Origin: Rikenellaceae bacterium
GTDB lineage: Bacteria; Bacteroidota; Bacteroidia; Bacteroidales; Rikenellaceae
Assembly: GCA_015059965.1 (NCBI GenBank)
Contig: SUZM01000006.1
Span: 1-64,000 of the forward strand
DNA length: 64,000 bases
Direction: 5' to 3'
A program made the translations under genes and the position numbers. The notes beneath the pieces were generated by a model. It had not been told where the DNA came from and searched no databases. It worked only from the letters and a program-made list of their open reading frames with translations. Shown in pieces: positions 28,059 to 39,100 of this stretch (the stretch's first letter is position 1; every line of letters begins with the position of its first letter).

Positions 28059-29159
28059 CTATTTCAAAAAGTCGAGCGCCAGGCGTCTCATCAGTTCGAT
28101 TCCCGGGGAGATTGCCTGCTCATCGGGGTTGAAGTGTGGAGTGTGGGTGCGCCCTGCTGCGGAGCCTACGCCCAGGCGATAGAAGAGGGCGGGGTAGTGG
28201 AGCCCGTAGCGGCCGAAATCCTCGGAGGTGGGACGTCTGTCGAGAAGGCGGGTCGCAAAGCCCGCCTCGCGGGCCAGCGCCTCGGCCCGGGTTGTGAGTC
28301 CGGGGTGGTTCTCCACGGCGGGGTAGCCGGGCGAAATGTCGAGCCTCAGGGCCATCTGCTCCTCCTGCGAGAGCTGCTCGCAGAGGGCGTGGAGCTGCCG
28401 GTGAAGCGGTTCGCGGTCGCTCTCCGCAAAGATGCGCATCGTCCCCTCCAGGTGAACCTCGTCGGGGATGACGTTGGTGGCTCCGGGAGCCTCCACACGG
28501 CCGATCGAGAGGATGCGCTCCGGGGTGTTGAGTGCCGTGACGGCCATGATCAGCCGTGCAGCGGCGCGTACCGTATCTTGTGTGCGGTGGCGCAGGGCGG
28601 CGTGTCCGCCACGTCCCGAGACGGTGAAGCGCAACTCATCGTTACCGGCCATGTAGCATCCGCTGCGAAAGCCGAACTCGCCCACCTCCAGATCGGGCTC
28701 TACATGCTCTCCCACTACGGCCCGAACCTCATAGCCGGCGAAGGGATCCTCCTCCAATACCCGCTTGGCCCCTCCCGGATTGAGCTCTTCGCCGGGCTGA
28801 AAGAGTCCGAAAATCGTCCCTTCGAACGCCTCGTTTTTTAGTGCGCAGAGTGTTCCATAGAGAATTGCGGCGTGCATGTCGTGGCCACAGGCGTGCATCA
28901 CCCCCTCGTTTTGGGAGCGCCAGGCGGTATTGGCCTGCTCGCCGATGGGCAGGGCATCGATGTCGGCACGCAGCACCACGGCATGGCTCAGCTCCCCGCG
29001 GCCTTCGATTCGGGCCAGGATGCCGGTCTGGGCGATGGGCCTCCAGGCGATACCGGCCTCGGTGAGGGCGTGGGCGATGTATTGTGCCGTTTGGTGCTCC
29101 TCGAACGAGAGCTCGGGGTGGCGGTGCAGGTGGCGACGAAATTCTACGGGCGAAATCAT
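28059..29159 (-). CDS. M20-family amidohydrolase/peptidase
   Basis: HRHPELSFEE; HACGHDMHAAILYGTL. Confidence 0.9.
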   Translation of the reverse strand: MISPVEFRRHLHRHPELSFEEHQTAQYIAHALTEAGIAWRPIAQTGILARIEGRGELSHAVVLRADIDALPIGEQANTAWRSQNEGVMHACGHDMHAAILYGTLCALKNEAFEGTIFGLFQPGEELNPGGAKRVLEEDPFAGYEVRAVVGEHVEPDLEVGEFGFRSGCYMAGNDELRFTVSGRGGHAALRHRTQDTVRAAARLIMAVTALNTPERILSIGRVEAPGATNVIPDEVHLEGTMRIFAESDREPLHRQLHALCEQLSQEEQMALRLDISPGYPAVENHPGLTTRAEALAREAGFATRLLDRRPTSEDFGRYGLHYPALFYRLGVGSAAGRTHTPHFNPDEQAISPGIELMRRLALDFLK

Positions 29160-29228
29160 GGCGTAAATATCGGGTTTTTCGATCTCAATTTGGCATCAAA
29201 ACGGTTACAAAGCGGTAACAGACTCCTT

Positions 29229-30194
29229 TTAGAAGAGCTCTTTGGCAATTTGGATGATGTTGTCGGCCTTGCCCATGGGGTAGTAGTGGAGCACGGGGAT
29301 GCCGGCGGCCTTCAGGGCGCGGCTCTGGTGAATGGCCCACTCGGTACCGATCCGGCGAACGGCCTGCGGATTGTCGGCATGGGCGCGTACCTCCTTTACA
29401 AGCTCTTCGGGCAGGTGGCAGCCGAAGGTGCGGGGCAGCAGCTCGAGGTGCTTGACGGTGGCCAGGGGCTTGATTCCCGGGATAATAGGGACCATGATCC
29501 CCGCCTCGCGGCAGCGGCGCACATAGTCGAAGAAGATATTGGTGTCGTAGCAGAGCTGGGTAACCACATACTCGGCTCCGGCATCGACCTTGGCCTTCAG
29601 GGCGGCGATGTCGGCCTCGGGAGAGAGGGCTTCGCTGTGGGTCTCGGGGTAGCCTGCCACACCGATCGAGAAACGCGAGTGGTGGCACTGCTCCACCTCG
29701 CCATCGACAAACTCTCCGCGGTTCATGGCGGCAATCTGCTTCACGAGTCCCAGGGCATTGGCATGTCCCTGGGGGTGGGCAACGAAACTCTTTTCGTTCT
29801 GTGAGGGGTCGCCGCGCAGGGCCAGGACGTTGTTCAGCCCCAGGAAGTCGAGGTCGATCAGCGCATCTTCAATGTCGTAGCGCGACTGTCCGCCGCAGAT
29901 CAGGTGGGGCACCACCTCGACCTTGTAGCGGTCGCGGATGGCGGCCGAGATGCCGACCGTACCCGGGCGACGTCTTACGGCATGCCACTCGGGGGTGCCG
30001 TCCGCCCGCAGCGTCTGCTTGATCCCTTCGCGGTGGCAGGTGATGTTGATGTAGGCGGGGTCGAACTCCATCAGCGGGTCGATGGCGCGAAAGACCGACT
30101 CCTTGCCATCGCCCTTCAAGGGCGGAAGGAGTTCGAAGGCGAAGCGTGTACGTCCCGAGTTGCGGGCCCCGTGTATGATGTCCAGTACGTTCAT
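29229..30194 (-). CDS. metF: Methylenetetrahydrofolate reductase
   Basis: FELLPPLKGDGKES; YINITCHREG; ALRGDP. Confidence 0.9.
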   Translation of the reverse strand: MNVLDIIHGARNSGRTRFAFELLPPLKGDGKESVFRAIDPLMEFDPAYINITCHREGIKQTLRADGTPEWHAVRRRPGTVGISAAIRDRYKVEVVPHLICGGQSRYDIEDALIDLDFLGLNNVLALRGDPSQNEKSFVAHPQGHANALGLVKQIAAMNRGEFVDGEVEQCHHSRFSIGVAGYPETHSEALSPEADIAALKAKVDAGAEYVVTQLCYDTNIFFDYVRRCREAGIMVPIIPGIKPLATVKHLELLPRTFGCHLPEELVKEVRAHADNPQAVRRIGTEWAIHQSRALKAAGIPVLHYYPMGKADNIIQIAKELF

Positions 30195-30197
30195 TGT

Positions 30198-33100
30198 TTA
30201 GTCGGTTACGTTGTTGGGTAAGCGGCGGCGCACCTCTTCGGGCTCCACATTCATCTTTCGGGCATAGTCCAAAAGCTGTTTTGTGTCGATGCGTCCCACC
30301 GAGAAGTAGTGGCCGTCCGAGAGCATCAGACCGCAGAGGGCCTCGCCGGGTGTGATCATGAAGTTCTCCGTCAGGCGCATCTCGGTAAACTGCTCGGCCC
30401 GCAGCAGGTCGAAGATCGTGCGCTTAAGGGCATGGTCGGGGGTGGCGGGGTAGCCGAAGGCCATCCTCAGCCCGCGATAGGCACCGCCGATGATCTGTTC
30501 GGGGGTCAGCTGTTGCCCCGCGGCGTAGCCCCACATCTCACACCGGACGAAGCTGTGCACACTCTCGGCAAAGGCCTCCGTCAGGCGGTCGGCCAGAAGC
30601 TTTGAGAGGATGGCCGAGTAGTCGTCGCCCGCCGCCTTGAACTCCTCGGTGAGCTTTTGCAGCCCCACGCCGGCCGTCAGGGCAAAGGCGGCCACATAGT
30701 CCGTCTTCGAGCCCTTGCCCTCGGCCACGAAGTCGGCCACCGAGCAGTGCTCCTCACCAAGGGTCTGGTTGCGCAGCATGGGCAGCTGGTAGCTCTTCCC
30801 CTTCGTATCCTTAAGGATGATCTCCTCCTTGCCGCCAACAGCGGGGAAGATCCCCACCACACCCTGCAGTTTGAGCAGCTTCTCTTTTTTAATTCGCTCC
30901 AGCAGGGCTCGGGCATCGGCCAGGAGCTTGCGGGCCTCCTCGCCACGTTCGGGGTGCTCCAGCACCTCGGGGTAGTGGCCCTTGATCCCCCAGGCCGGGA
31001 AGAAGAAGTTCCAGTCGATCAGGGGCTCCACGGCCTCGATCTCATAGTCGTTGAAGACTACGCGGCCGGTATGGGCAGGAAGAAGGACCTCTGTCAGCGG
31101 CTTTCTTTGGGCCTGCTTGCGGGCCTCGATGATCGGGACGAACTCCCGGACGGAGGTTCGCCGTTGGTACTCCTCGCGGAGGAGCTCCTGCTCCTGGCGG
31201 AGTTGCAACAGATACCCCTCACGGTTTGAACCCATCAGTTCGGCCATGACGCGCACGTTGTCGCTTGCCGAACCCACATGGATCACCGCTCCGCGGTACT
31301 TCGGGGCGATCTTCAGGGCTGTATGCAGCTTTGAGGTGGTGGCTCCGCCGATCAGGACCGGAATCTCGGCTCCGCGGCGTTCCAACTCCTCGCAGACGTG
31401 GATCATCTCTTCGAGCGAGGGGGTGATCAGACCGCTCAGTCCGATGGCATCGACCTCCAAGCGCAGCGCCTCATCGACAATGCGCTGTGGCTCGACCATC
31501 ACCCCCAGGTCGTGGATCGCATAGCCGCCACAGGCCATCACCACGCTGACGATATTTTTGCCGATGTCGTGCACATCACCCTTGACGGTGGCCAGCAGAA
31601 TGCGGCCGCTGCTCTTGCCCGACTCGTGACCCGCTTCGATATAGGGGGTCAGCACGGAGACGGCCTTTTTCATCACGCGGGCCGTCTTGACGACCTGCGG
31701 CAGGAACATCTTGCCGGCTCCGAAGAGTTGTCCCACCTCCTCCATGGCGGGCATCAGTACTCCGTCGATTACCGCCATCGGAGACATCAGCTCCCGGTAG
31801 GCCTCCAGCGTATCGGCCTCGATGTGGTCCGAAATGCCCTTTATCATGGCGTGGCGGATGCGCTCCTTCAGCGGAGCTTTGCGCCACTCGGCCACCTCCT
31901 CTGCGGGGAGATTTTCGGCCACCGACTTCAACTCTTGGGCATACTCGGCGAGTCGCTCCGAGGCGTCTGCGCGGCGGCAGAGCAGCACATCCTCCACCCG
32001 CTCGAGCAGCTTCGGCTCGATCGTGGAGTAGATTTGCAGCATCTGGGTATTGACAATACCCATATCCATGCCCGCCTCGATGGCGTGGAAGAGGAAGGCC
32101 GAGTGCATCGCTTCGCGCACGGTATTGTTGCCGCGGAAGGCGAACGAGAGGTTGCTCACGCCACCAGAGATCTTCACCTTCGGGCAGTGGGCCTTGATCC
32201 AGCGCACGGCCTCGATGAAATCCAGCGCGTAGCGGTTGTGGGCCTCGATCCCCGTGGCTACGGCCAGAATATTGGGGTCGAAGATGATATCCTCGGCCGG
32301 GAATCCATCCGAGGTCAGCAGGCGGTAGGCGCGTTCGGCTACGGCAATCTTACGGGCGTAGGTGTCGGCCTGCCCCTGCTCGTCGAAGAGCATCACCACA
32401 ACGGCGGCTCCGTAGCGATGGCACTCGCGGGCCCGCTGAAGGAGGCGCTGCTCGCCCTCCTTCAGGGAGAGCGAATTGACGATGCTCTTGCCCTGCGTGG
32501 CCCGCAGTCCCGCCTCCAGGACCTCCCATTTCGAGGAGTCGATCATCACCGGTACGCGGGCGATCTCGGGTTCCGAGGCCATCAGATTCAGGAAGTGGCG
32601 CATGGCGCGCGGTCCGTCGATCAGGCCATCATCCATGCAGACATCTACAACCTGAGCTCCGGCCTCCACCTGGGCCCGGGCCACCGACAGGGCCTCCTCG
32701 TACTTCTCTTCGCGGATCAGCCGGGCAAATTTGGCCGAACCGGCGACATTGGTGCGCTCACCCACATTCACGAAGTTTTGCTCGGGGGTAATTCGAAGGG
32801 GCTCCAGGCCGCTGAGCGAGCTCTGGCGATCGATAGTCGGCAGCGGTCGGGGGCGATAGTCGGAGACGATCTTTTGCAACTCGAAGATGTGTTCGGGTGT
32901 GGTACCGCAGCAGCCTCCCACGATGTTCAGCAGACCGCGCTTGAGGTACTCCTCCACATCGCGGGCAAACATCTCGGGGGTCTCGTCGTAGCCCCCCATC
33001 ACGTTTGGCAGTCCGGCATTGGGGTGGGCCGAGATGCGGCAGTCGGCCTCCGCGGCAAGGCGCTCCAGGTAGGGCAGCAGCTGACGGGCTCCGAAGGCAC

Positions 33101-33830
33101 AGTTGAATCCTACGCTAAGCAGCGGATAGTGCTTCAGCGAGGTGTAGAAGCCCTCGACGGTCTGCCCCGAGAGGGTGCGACCGCCATCCGAGAGGGTTCC
33201 CGAGAGCATTACCTCGATCTCTCGGCCGAGCTCCTCTTCGAGTGCCGAGATGGCGTAGAGGGCCGCCTTGGCGTTCAGCGTGTCGAAGACCGTCTCAACC
33301 AACAGCAGGTCGGCACCTCCCTCCAGCAGCCCCAAGGCCTGGTCGCGGTAGGCTGCCGCGAGCTCCTCGAAACTAATCTCGCGGGCCGCGGGGTTCTGCA
33401 CATCGGCCGACATTGAGGCTGTGCGGTTTGTGGGGCCCATCGAACCCGCCACAAAGCGGGGCTTCGAGGGGTTGCGGTGCGTGTAGTCGTCAGCCGCCTC
33501 GCGGGCAATACGGGCTGCGGCGGCAGCGATCTCGCGGGCATGGTGCTCCAAACCGTAATCGCGAAGCGAGATGGCGTTGGCATTGAACGAGTCGGTGGTG
33601 ATCAGGTCGGCTCCGGCCTTCAGGTAGCGCTGGTGAATCTCGCGAATCACCTCGGGACGTGTGAGGGCCAAGAGGTCGTTGCACCCCTTCAGATCGCACG
33701 ACCAATCCCGGAATCGCTCACCGCGGAAATCGGCCTCGGTCAGGCCGTAGGGCTGAATCATGGTCCCCAGACCACCGTCCAGGAGCAGGATGCGCTCCTG
33801 CAAGGCGTTATGTAATGCGTTGGTTTTCAC
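30198..33830 (-). CDS. metH: Cobalamin-dependent methionine synthase
   Basis: 1210 aa; GGCCGTTPEHI; B12 motif VKGDVHDIGKNIV; C-terminal reactivation domain. Confidence 0.96.
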   Translation of the reverse strand: MKTNALHNALQERILLLDGGLGTMIQPYGLTEADFRGERFRDWSCDLKGCNDLLALTRPEVIREIHQRYLKAGADLITTDSFNANAISLRDYGLEHHAREIAAAAARIAREAADDYTHRNPSKPRFVAGSMGPTNRTASMSADVQNPAAREISFEELAAAYRDQALGLLEGGADLLLVETVFDTLNAKAALYAISALEEELGREIEVMLSGTLSDGGRTLSGQTVEGFYTSLKHYPLLSVGFNCAFGARQLLPYLERLAAEADCRISAHPNAGLPNVMGGYDETPEMFARDVEEYLKRGLLNIVGGCCGTTPEHIFELQKIVSDYRPRPLPTIDRQSSLSGLEPLRITPEQNFVNVGERTNVAGSAKFARLIREEKYEEALSVARAQVEAGAQVVDVCMDDGLIDGPRAMRHFLNLMASEPEIARVPVMIDSSKWEVLEAGLRATQGKSIVNSLSLKEGEQRLLQRARECHRYGAAVVVMLFDEQGQADTYARKIAVAERAYRLLTSDGFPAEDIIFDPNILAVATGIEAHNRYALDFIEAVRWIKAHCPKVKISGGVSNLSFAFRGNNTVREAMHSAFLFHAIEAGMDMGIVNTQMLQIYSTIEPKLLERVEDVLLCRRADASERLAEYAQELKSVAENLPAEEVAEWRKAPLKERIRHAMIKGISDHIEADTLEAYRELMSPMAVIDGVLMPAMEEVGQLFGAGKMFLPQVVKTARVMKKAVSVLTPYIEAGHESGKSSGRILLATVKGDVHDIGKNIVSVVMACGGYAIHDLGVMVEPQRIVDEALRLEVDAIGLSGLITPSLEEMIHVCEELERRGAEIPVLIGGATTSKLHTALKIAPKYRGAVIHVGSASDNVRVMAELMGSNREGYLLQLRQEQELLREEYQRRTSVREFVPIIEARKQAQRKPLTEVLLPAHTGRVVFNDYEIEAVEPLIDWNFFFPAWGIKGHYPEVLEHPERGEEARKLLADARALLERIKKEKLLKLQGVVGIFPAVGGKEEIILKDTKGKSYQLPMLRNQTLGEEHCSVADFVAEGKGSKTDYVAAFALTAGVGLQKLTEEFKAAGDDYSAILSKLLADRLTEAFAESVHSFVRCEMWGYAAGQQLTPEQIIGGAYRGLRMAFGYPATPDHALKRTIFDLLRAEQFTEMRLTENFMITPGEALCGLMLSDGHYFSVGRIDTKQLLDYARKMNVEPEEVRRRLPNNVTD

Positions 33831-33838
33831 TTTTTCGC

Positions 33839-34636
33839 TTATTTCTCAATGAGTTCTATTTCGTAAAGACGGCTCCAATTTTTGCCCGTGACGAAGATGC
33901 GCCCCGTGGCGGCATCGTAGGCGATACCGTTCAGCACATCGGTCTGAGGGGTGCGCTCCGACTCGGGCAGCAACCCCTCGAGGTTGATGAGCCCCTCGAC
34001 CACACCCGTTCGAGGGTCGATGATGACAATGTGGTCCGTGGTGTAGACGTTGGCCCAGATCTTTCCGTCGATCCACTCCAACTCGTTCAAAAAGTCGAGC
34101 GCTTCCCCCCTGAGGGTTACCGTTATCGCCCCCTCGCGTTTGAAGGTTGAGGGGTCGAGGCGGCGGATTGTGGCGCTGCCGTCCGAAAGGTAGAGCTTTT
34201 CACCGTCGGAGGTGAGGCCCCACCCCTCGCCCGGGTAGCGCAGGGTGCGCACCTCTTTTAGCGAAACGAGGTCGTAGACATGGGCCGTATTCTCCATCCA
34301 GGTCAACTGAAAGAGCTCCCCGCCCACGATGGCGATCCCCTCGCCAAACTCGTGGCGGCTGAGGTGGGCCACCTTTTCGCTGCGACCCGTCGTAAGGTCG
34401 TGCTTCAAAAGGCGCGACTCGCCCTTCTGACCGGTTCCCTCCCAGAGGAATCCTTCGTGGAACAGCAGCCCTTGGGTGTAGTTCTCTGTGGCGTGGGGGT
34501 AGCTCTCGACCACGCGATAGCCGTACTCCTTGGGCTCAATCGGCCCTTGGGGCACCTCGACGCTCGATTGGCGGGTGCGGGCTCCACAAGCAACCAAGAG
34601 GGCAATAAGCCCGATATAGCTCAAAAGTTGTCTCAT
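33839..34636 (-). CDS. Glutaminyl-peptide cyclotransferase (lipoprotein)
   Basis: YPHATENYTQGLLFHEGFLWEGTGQ; lipobox LLVAC. Confidence 0.88.
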   Translation of the reverse strand: MRQLLSYIGLIALLVACGARTRQSSVEVPQGPIEPKEYGYRVVESYPHATENYTQGLLFHEGFLWEGTGQKGESRLLKHDLTTGRSEKVAHLSRHEFGEGIAIVGGELFQLTWMENTAHVYDLVSLKEVRTLRYPGEGWGLTSDGEKLYLSDGSATIRRLDPSTFKREGAITVTLRGEALDFLNELEWIDGKIWANVYTTDHIVIIDPRTGVVEGLINLEGLLPESERTPQTDVLNGIAYDAATGRIFVTGKNWSRLYEIELIEK

Positions 34637-34744
34637 CTTTCTTTTAATATAGGTGTATATTCGCGCAAAGGTATAAAATAATTCCCAATAGCTGATTTAT
34701 AATTCCCAATTATTTCTTACCTTTGTTCTAAACTATTGACTTCA

Positions 34745-36037
34745 ATGATGAGAAAATTACGATTTTTAGTGCTTGCCCTGGTGGCTTTGGTAGCTGTCGG
34801 CGAGCTTGCGGCTCAGGAGATGGAGGCCCGCATTAAGGCCCTGGAGGGGATTTGTGAAGTGAAGCCCCTGCCGGCAGGCGAGTTTAAGGAGAAGTATGAG
34901 GTGATGCTCAAGCAACCTCTCGATTGGGCCGACTCCGCGGCCGGGGAGTTCCGGCAGCGTGTGGTGGTGATGCACGTCGGGGAGGATCGCCCCACGATGC
35001 TCATCACGCAGGGCTACGGAGCGGGATTTGCCCTGCGCGAGGGTTATCGCGAAGAGATCTCGCGCCTCTTTAACACCAACATCGTCTTTGTCGAGCACCG
35101 CTATTTCGATCGCTCGATGCCCGAGAATCCCAACTGGGACTACCTGACGGCTGAGAACTCGGCACACGACCTGCATGCCATCAAGAGCCTCTTTGCACAA
35201 CTCTATCCCGAGAAGTGGATCGCCTCGGGTATCAGCAAGGGCGGCACCACGACGATGCTCTACGCCACCTTCTATCCCGGCGATGTCGATATCTATGTTC
35301 CCTATGTGGGACCCGTCTGCACGGGGCGTGAGGATGGCCGTTTCAGCCCCTTCCTGCAGGAGGTCTCGACCCCCGAGAAGCGGGCCGTTGTCGAGGATTT
35401 CCAGAAGGAGCTCCTCCGTCGCAAAGATCGCCTGATGCCCCTCTTCGAGCAGTATTGCACGGATCACAAGCTCTCCTTCCGCATCCCCTTGCGTGAGGTC
35501 TTCGACTACTGCGTCTTGGAGTACTCCTTCTCGCTTTGGCAGTGGGGAACCGATCCGGCAACCATCCCCGCCCTGACGGCTTCGGATGAGGAGCTTGCGG
35601 ACCACCTGCTGAAGGCTGTGGGGCCCGACTACTTCGCTATCGGTGGAGAGAATGCCTCCTTCTTCGTGCAGGCGGCCAAGGAGCTCGGCTATTACCCCTA
35701 CGACCTCCGTCCCTTCAAGGGCCTTATCGAGTTGAAATCGGCGAAGGACTATCTGCGCCGCATCTTCGTGCCCGAGGAGCTCCGCGAGGTGAAGTTTGAC
35801 AGGACGCTCTACAAGAAGATGCGCAAGTATCTCAAACAGAACGACCCGAAGATGCTGCTGGTCTATGGCGAGGATGACCCCTGGACCGCTCCGGGTGCCG
35901 GCTGGGCCGCCGAGGGCAAGCAGCACATGCACTACTTTGTCGATCCGGGCGGCAGCCACCGAGCCCGCATCCTGACTCTGCCCGATGAGCAGAAGTATCT
36001 GGCCATTGCCCTGATCAGCAAGTGGCTCAAGGAGTAA
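34745..36037 (+). CDS. S28/S37-type (PS-10-like) serine aminopeptidase, secreted
   Basis: Signal peptide; FVEHRYFDRSMPENPNWDYLTAENSAHDLHAIK; ASGISKGGTTTMLYATFYPGDVDIYVPYVGP; ORF track starts at 34736. Confidence 0.8.
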   Translation: MMRKLRFLVLALVALVAVGELAAQEMEARIKALEGICEVKPLPAGEFKEKYEVMLKQPLDWADSAAGEFRQRVVVMHVGEDRPTMLITQGYGAGFALREGYREEISRLFNTNIVFVEHRYFDRSMPENPNWDYLTAENSAHDLHAIKSLFAQLYPEKWIASGISKGGTTTMLYATFYPGDVDIYVPYVGPVCTGREDGRFSPFLQEVSTPEKRAVVEDFQKELLRRKDRLMPLFEQYCTDHKLSFRIPLREVFDYCVLEYSFSLWQWGTDPATIPALTASDEELADHLLKAVGPDYFAIGGENASFFVQAAKELGYYPYDLRPFKGLIELKSAKDYLRRIFVPEELREVKFDRTLYKKMRKYLKQNDPKMLLVYGEDDPWTAPGAGWAAEGKQHMHYFVDPGGSHRARILTLPDEQKYLAIALISKWLKE

Positions 36038-36053
36038 TCCTCCTTTGAGGGAT

Positions 36054-36092
36054 CAAAAAAAACTGCAATCTTTATCGGATTGCAGTTTTTTT
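36054..36092. terminator. Bidirectional terminator between convergent genes
   Basis: aaaaaaaactgcaatc-tttatc-ggattgcagttttttt. Confidence 0.88.
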
Positions 36093-36107
36093 GTGGCAGT
36101 CGGACTC

Positions 36108-39100
36108 CTACTCCTGGCTATCGAGCAACGAGTAGTCGGTACCGAAGTTGTAGAGCTCCTCCTCGAGGTAGCCCAACGAGCGGTAGTAGTCGTTCAGGTC
36201 GCGGCCCACCTCGCGGCGGTCAGCCATCACGGCCAGCTGGTAGATCACCTCCAGCTGCTCGAGCTTCTCGATCAAGGCGTTCTCGACCAGGATACCCTGC
36301 GCCCCCTCGAAGCCCAGGTAGTAGTCGATATACTCCATTACGCACTGGGCATATTCGCGCAGCAGGGCATCGCCCCGCTCATTCTCACCCAGGGCGTAGT
36401 AGGCCTCGATGAAGGGCAGCGTATTCGACTCCGAGAAGCGCACCTGCTTTGTGGGCAGGCGGCGAAGACCCTCTTCCAAAAGCGCCAGGGCCTTTTCGTC
36501 CTCGCCGCGGCGGATCAGCTCCTTGGCCACGCGGGCAAAGCCCTCGCGGGCCTTCGAGGCCGAGAGGTTGTATTGGATGAAGCTGTCGGCATAGACCTCC
36601 TCATCCTCGAGATTGCCGTAGCGGAAGGTCTCCATCAGCAGCGGGTAGGCGTAGTCGGGGTCGATGCGACCGATATCCCACGCCGCCTCATAGGGCGTGA
36701 GGATCGGCACGAAGCGGTAGGCGTAGCCGTCGTATTGCAGGTAGTCCATCAGCGAGGGATTCGACGTGCCGTCCTCGTTGTAGCGCTTCGAGCTCAGCCC
36801 CTGCAGGATATAGGGTTGCGTGAAGTAGAGCGGGCGCTCCCAGTTGAAGTTGGCCAGCAGATCCAGCAGCATCAGTTCGCTCTTGTAGATCACCCCTTTG
36901 TTGATCTGGAAGTAGATCGTATCGACCATCAGGTGGGCATCCTCCTCCTTGACGATTCCCGAGCGGAGGGCATTCTCCTTGTTTACGGGCAGGGCGAAGA
37001 GGTTGGCGGGCAGGTAGTCGGCCATCGTGCCGTCGATCAGCGGCACCTGTGTGCGGGGATCGTCGTTGGCCACGAAGGCGATCGCCTCCTTAAGCTCTAC
37101 GGGGCGATCCACCACCGGATCGACAAAGACCTGCTCGTTGCAGTGGGTGTACTTGTGGCGCGGCAGCGAGAAGGGGACTCCGGCGGCCTCGTTGGCGCGT
37201 GTCTTCATCTCGTCGATGTACCACTCGCCACCTAAGTAGCTCGTGTTCATGATGCGCACATCGGGTCTTACGCCGTCCACCTCCTGGTTGAACCACAGGG
37301 GGAAGGTGTCGTTGTCGCCGTAGTTCAGGATGATGGAGTTCGGGAGGGTCGATTGCAGGTAGTTCCAACCCAGATCGCGGGCAAAGGTGCGTCCCGAACG
37401 GTCGTGGTCGTCCCAGTTCTCGGCGCAGAGGATGCCCGGTACGGCAAGGGCCAGCAGGGTGGCTGCGCCGGCAAGGGCCGTCGTGTCGCGACGGGTGAGC
37501 CACCTCAGTCCGTCGCGCAGGGCCATCACACCCAGACCGATCCAGATCGAGAAGGCGTAGAACGATCCGGCATAGATGTAGTCGCGTTCTCGGGGCTCGT
37601 TGGGTGAGGTGTTGAAGTAGAGTACCAGGACGATACCCATCATCAGGAAGAGCCACATCACGACCGTAAAGTTGCGCTGGTCGCGGTTCAACTGGTAGAT
37701 CAGTCCGATAAGACCCAACAAGAAAGGTAGAAAATAGTAGGCGTTGCGGCCACGGTTCTCGCGTACCTCGCGCGGAAGAAACTCCTCGTCCTGCGGCCCG
37801 ATGTAGAGCTCGTCGATAAAGTCGATTCCCGAGCGCCAGTTGCCATCCAGAATGGTCTCATGCAGGGCCTGGGTATCGCTCTGTCGGCCTACGAAATTCC
37901 AGAGGAAGTAGCGCCAATACATGTAGTTGAGCTGGTAGGAGAAGAAGAAGTTGAGGTTCTCGCGGAATGTCGGCTCCACCACCATGCGGATGCGTTCGCC
38001 GTCGTTGTATCGCACCTGGCGGCCGTATTCGAGCACCGTCTCGTAGATCGGACGGCCCTGCTCGTCGCGCATGACGTTGCCCTGCTCATCGCGCACCAAC
38101 TCCTCCTTGGTGCGGTGGGCTGCCCAGGGCTTGTAGTCGCGATCCGTGTAGCGGGAGTCCCACATGCGGGGGAAGAGGTGCATGAACTGCGGGTCGTGGA
38201 CTGTGGAGGTGAGCACCTCGGCCGAATGGTATCGGCCGTCGTCGCCCACATAGTAGGTGGTCTTGGTGTTGTAGTCCACGGCCGGTGCCGAGTAGTAGGC
38301 GCCGTAAAGAAGCGGTTTTTGTCCGTATTGGTCGCGGTTCAGCAGGCTCAGCAGGGCGTGCGGATTGTTCGGGTTGTTGCTGTTCATCGGCGGGTTGGCC
38401 ACGGCGCGAATCGTTACGGTGGCGTAGGAGGAGAAGCCGATCAGCACAAGCGTCAGGGCCAGCAGCAGCGTGTTGGCGAGGACCTTCCCCCGGCGATGGG
38501 TGTACCATACGCTCCACCCGAGCAGGGCGAAGAGGCCTGCGGCGAAGAGCACCATGCCCGAGTTGATGGGCATGCCCAGCGTATTGACACAGAACAGATC
38601 GACCATTGCGCCGATATAGACCGTGTAGGGGATGATCAGGTTGTTCAAAAAGATCAGGATGGCTCCGGCCGTGAGGGTGGCATAGAAGAGCCCGCGCCAG
38701 GTCGGCTCGGGAGTCTTGCGGAAGTAGTAGATGAAGACCAGAGCGGGGATGGTCAGCAGGTTCAGCAGGTGGATGCCGATCGAGAGGCCCATCAGGTAGG
38801 CAATCAGGATGATCCAGCGGTTGGCATGGGGCTCATCGGCCTGCTCCTCCCACTTGAGCATCAGCCAGACGACCAGGGCCGTGAACATCGACGAGAGGGC
38901 ATAGACCTCCCCCTCGACGGCCGAGAACCAGAAGGTGTCGGTGAAGGTGTAGGCCAGGGCACCTATCGTTCCGGCGCCCAGCACGGCCCACTTCTCGGGG
39001 TCGGTGAGTTCGCGGCCTCGGGCGTAAAGGCGCCTTCCCAAATGGGTGATCGTCCAAAAGAGGAACAATATGGTGAAGGCCGAGGCGATGCTGTTCAGGG

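Noticed and set aside
31398-33416. 672 aa plus-strand ORF opposite metH, and similar long shadow ORFs (6460-8049, 13264-14613, 14902-16362, 16381-17982, 37860-39383, 57782-59293, 61406-63067)
   Set aside because: Antisense to clearly conserved genes; low-complexity, His/Leu/Arg-rich translations typical of stop-poor reverse frames.
29970-33860. Cobalamin riboswitch upstream of metH
   Set aside because: The metH-33839 gap is 8 nt and no B12-box-like sequence was recognised.
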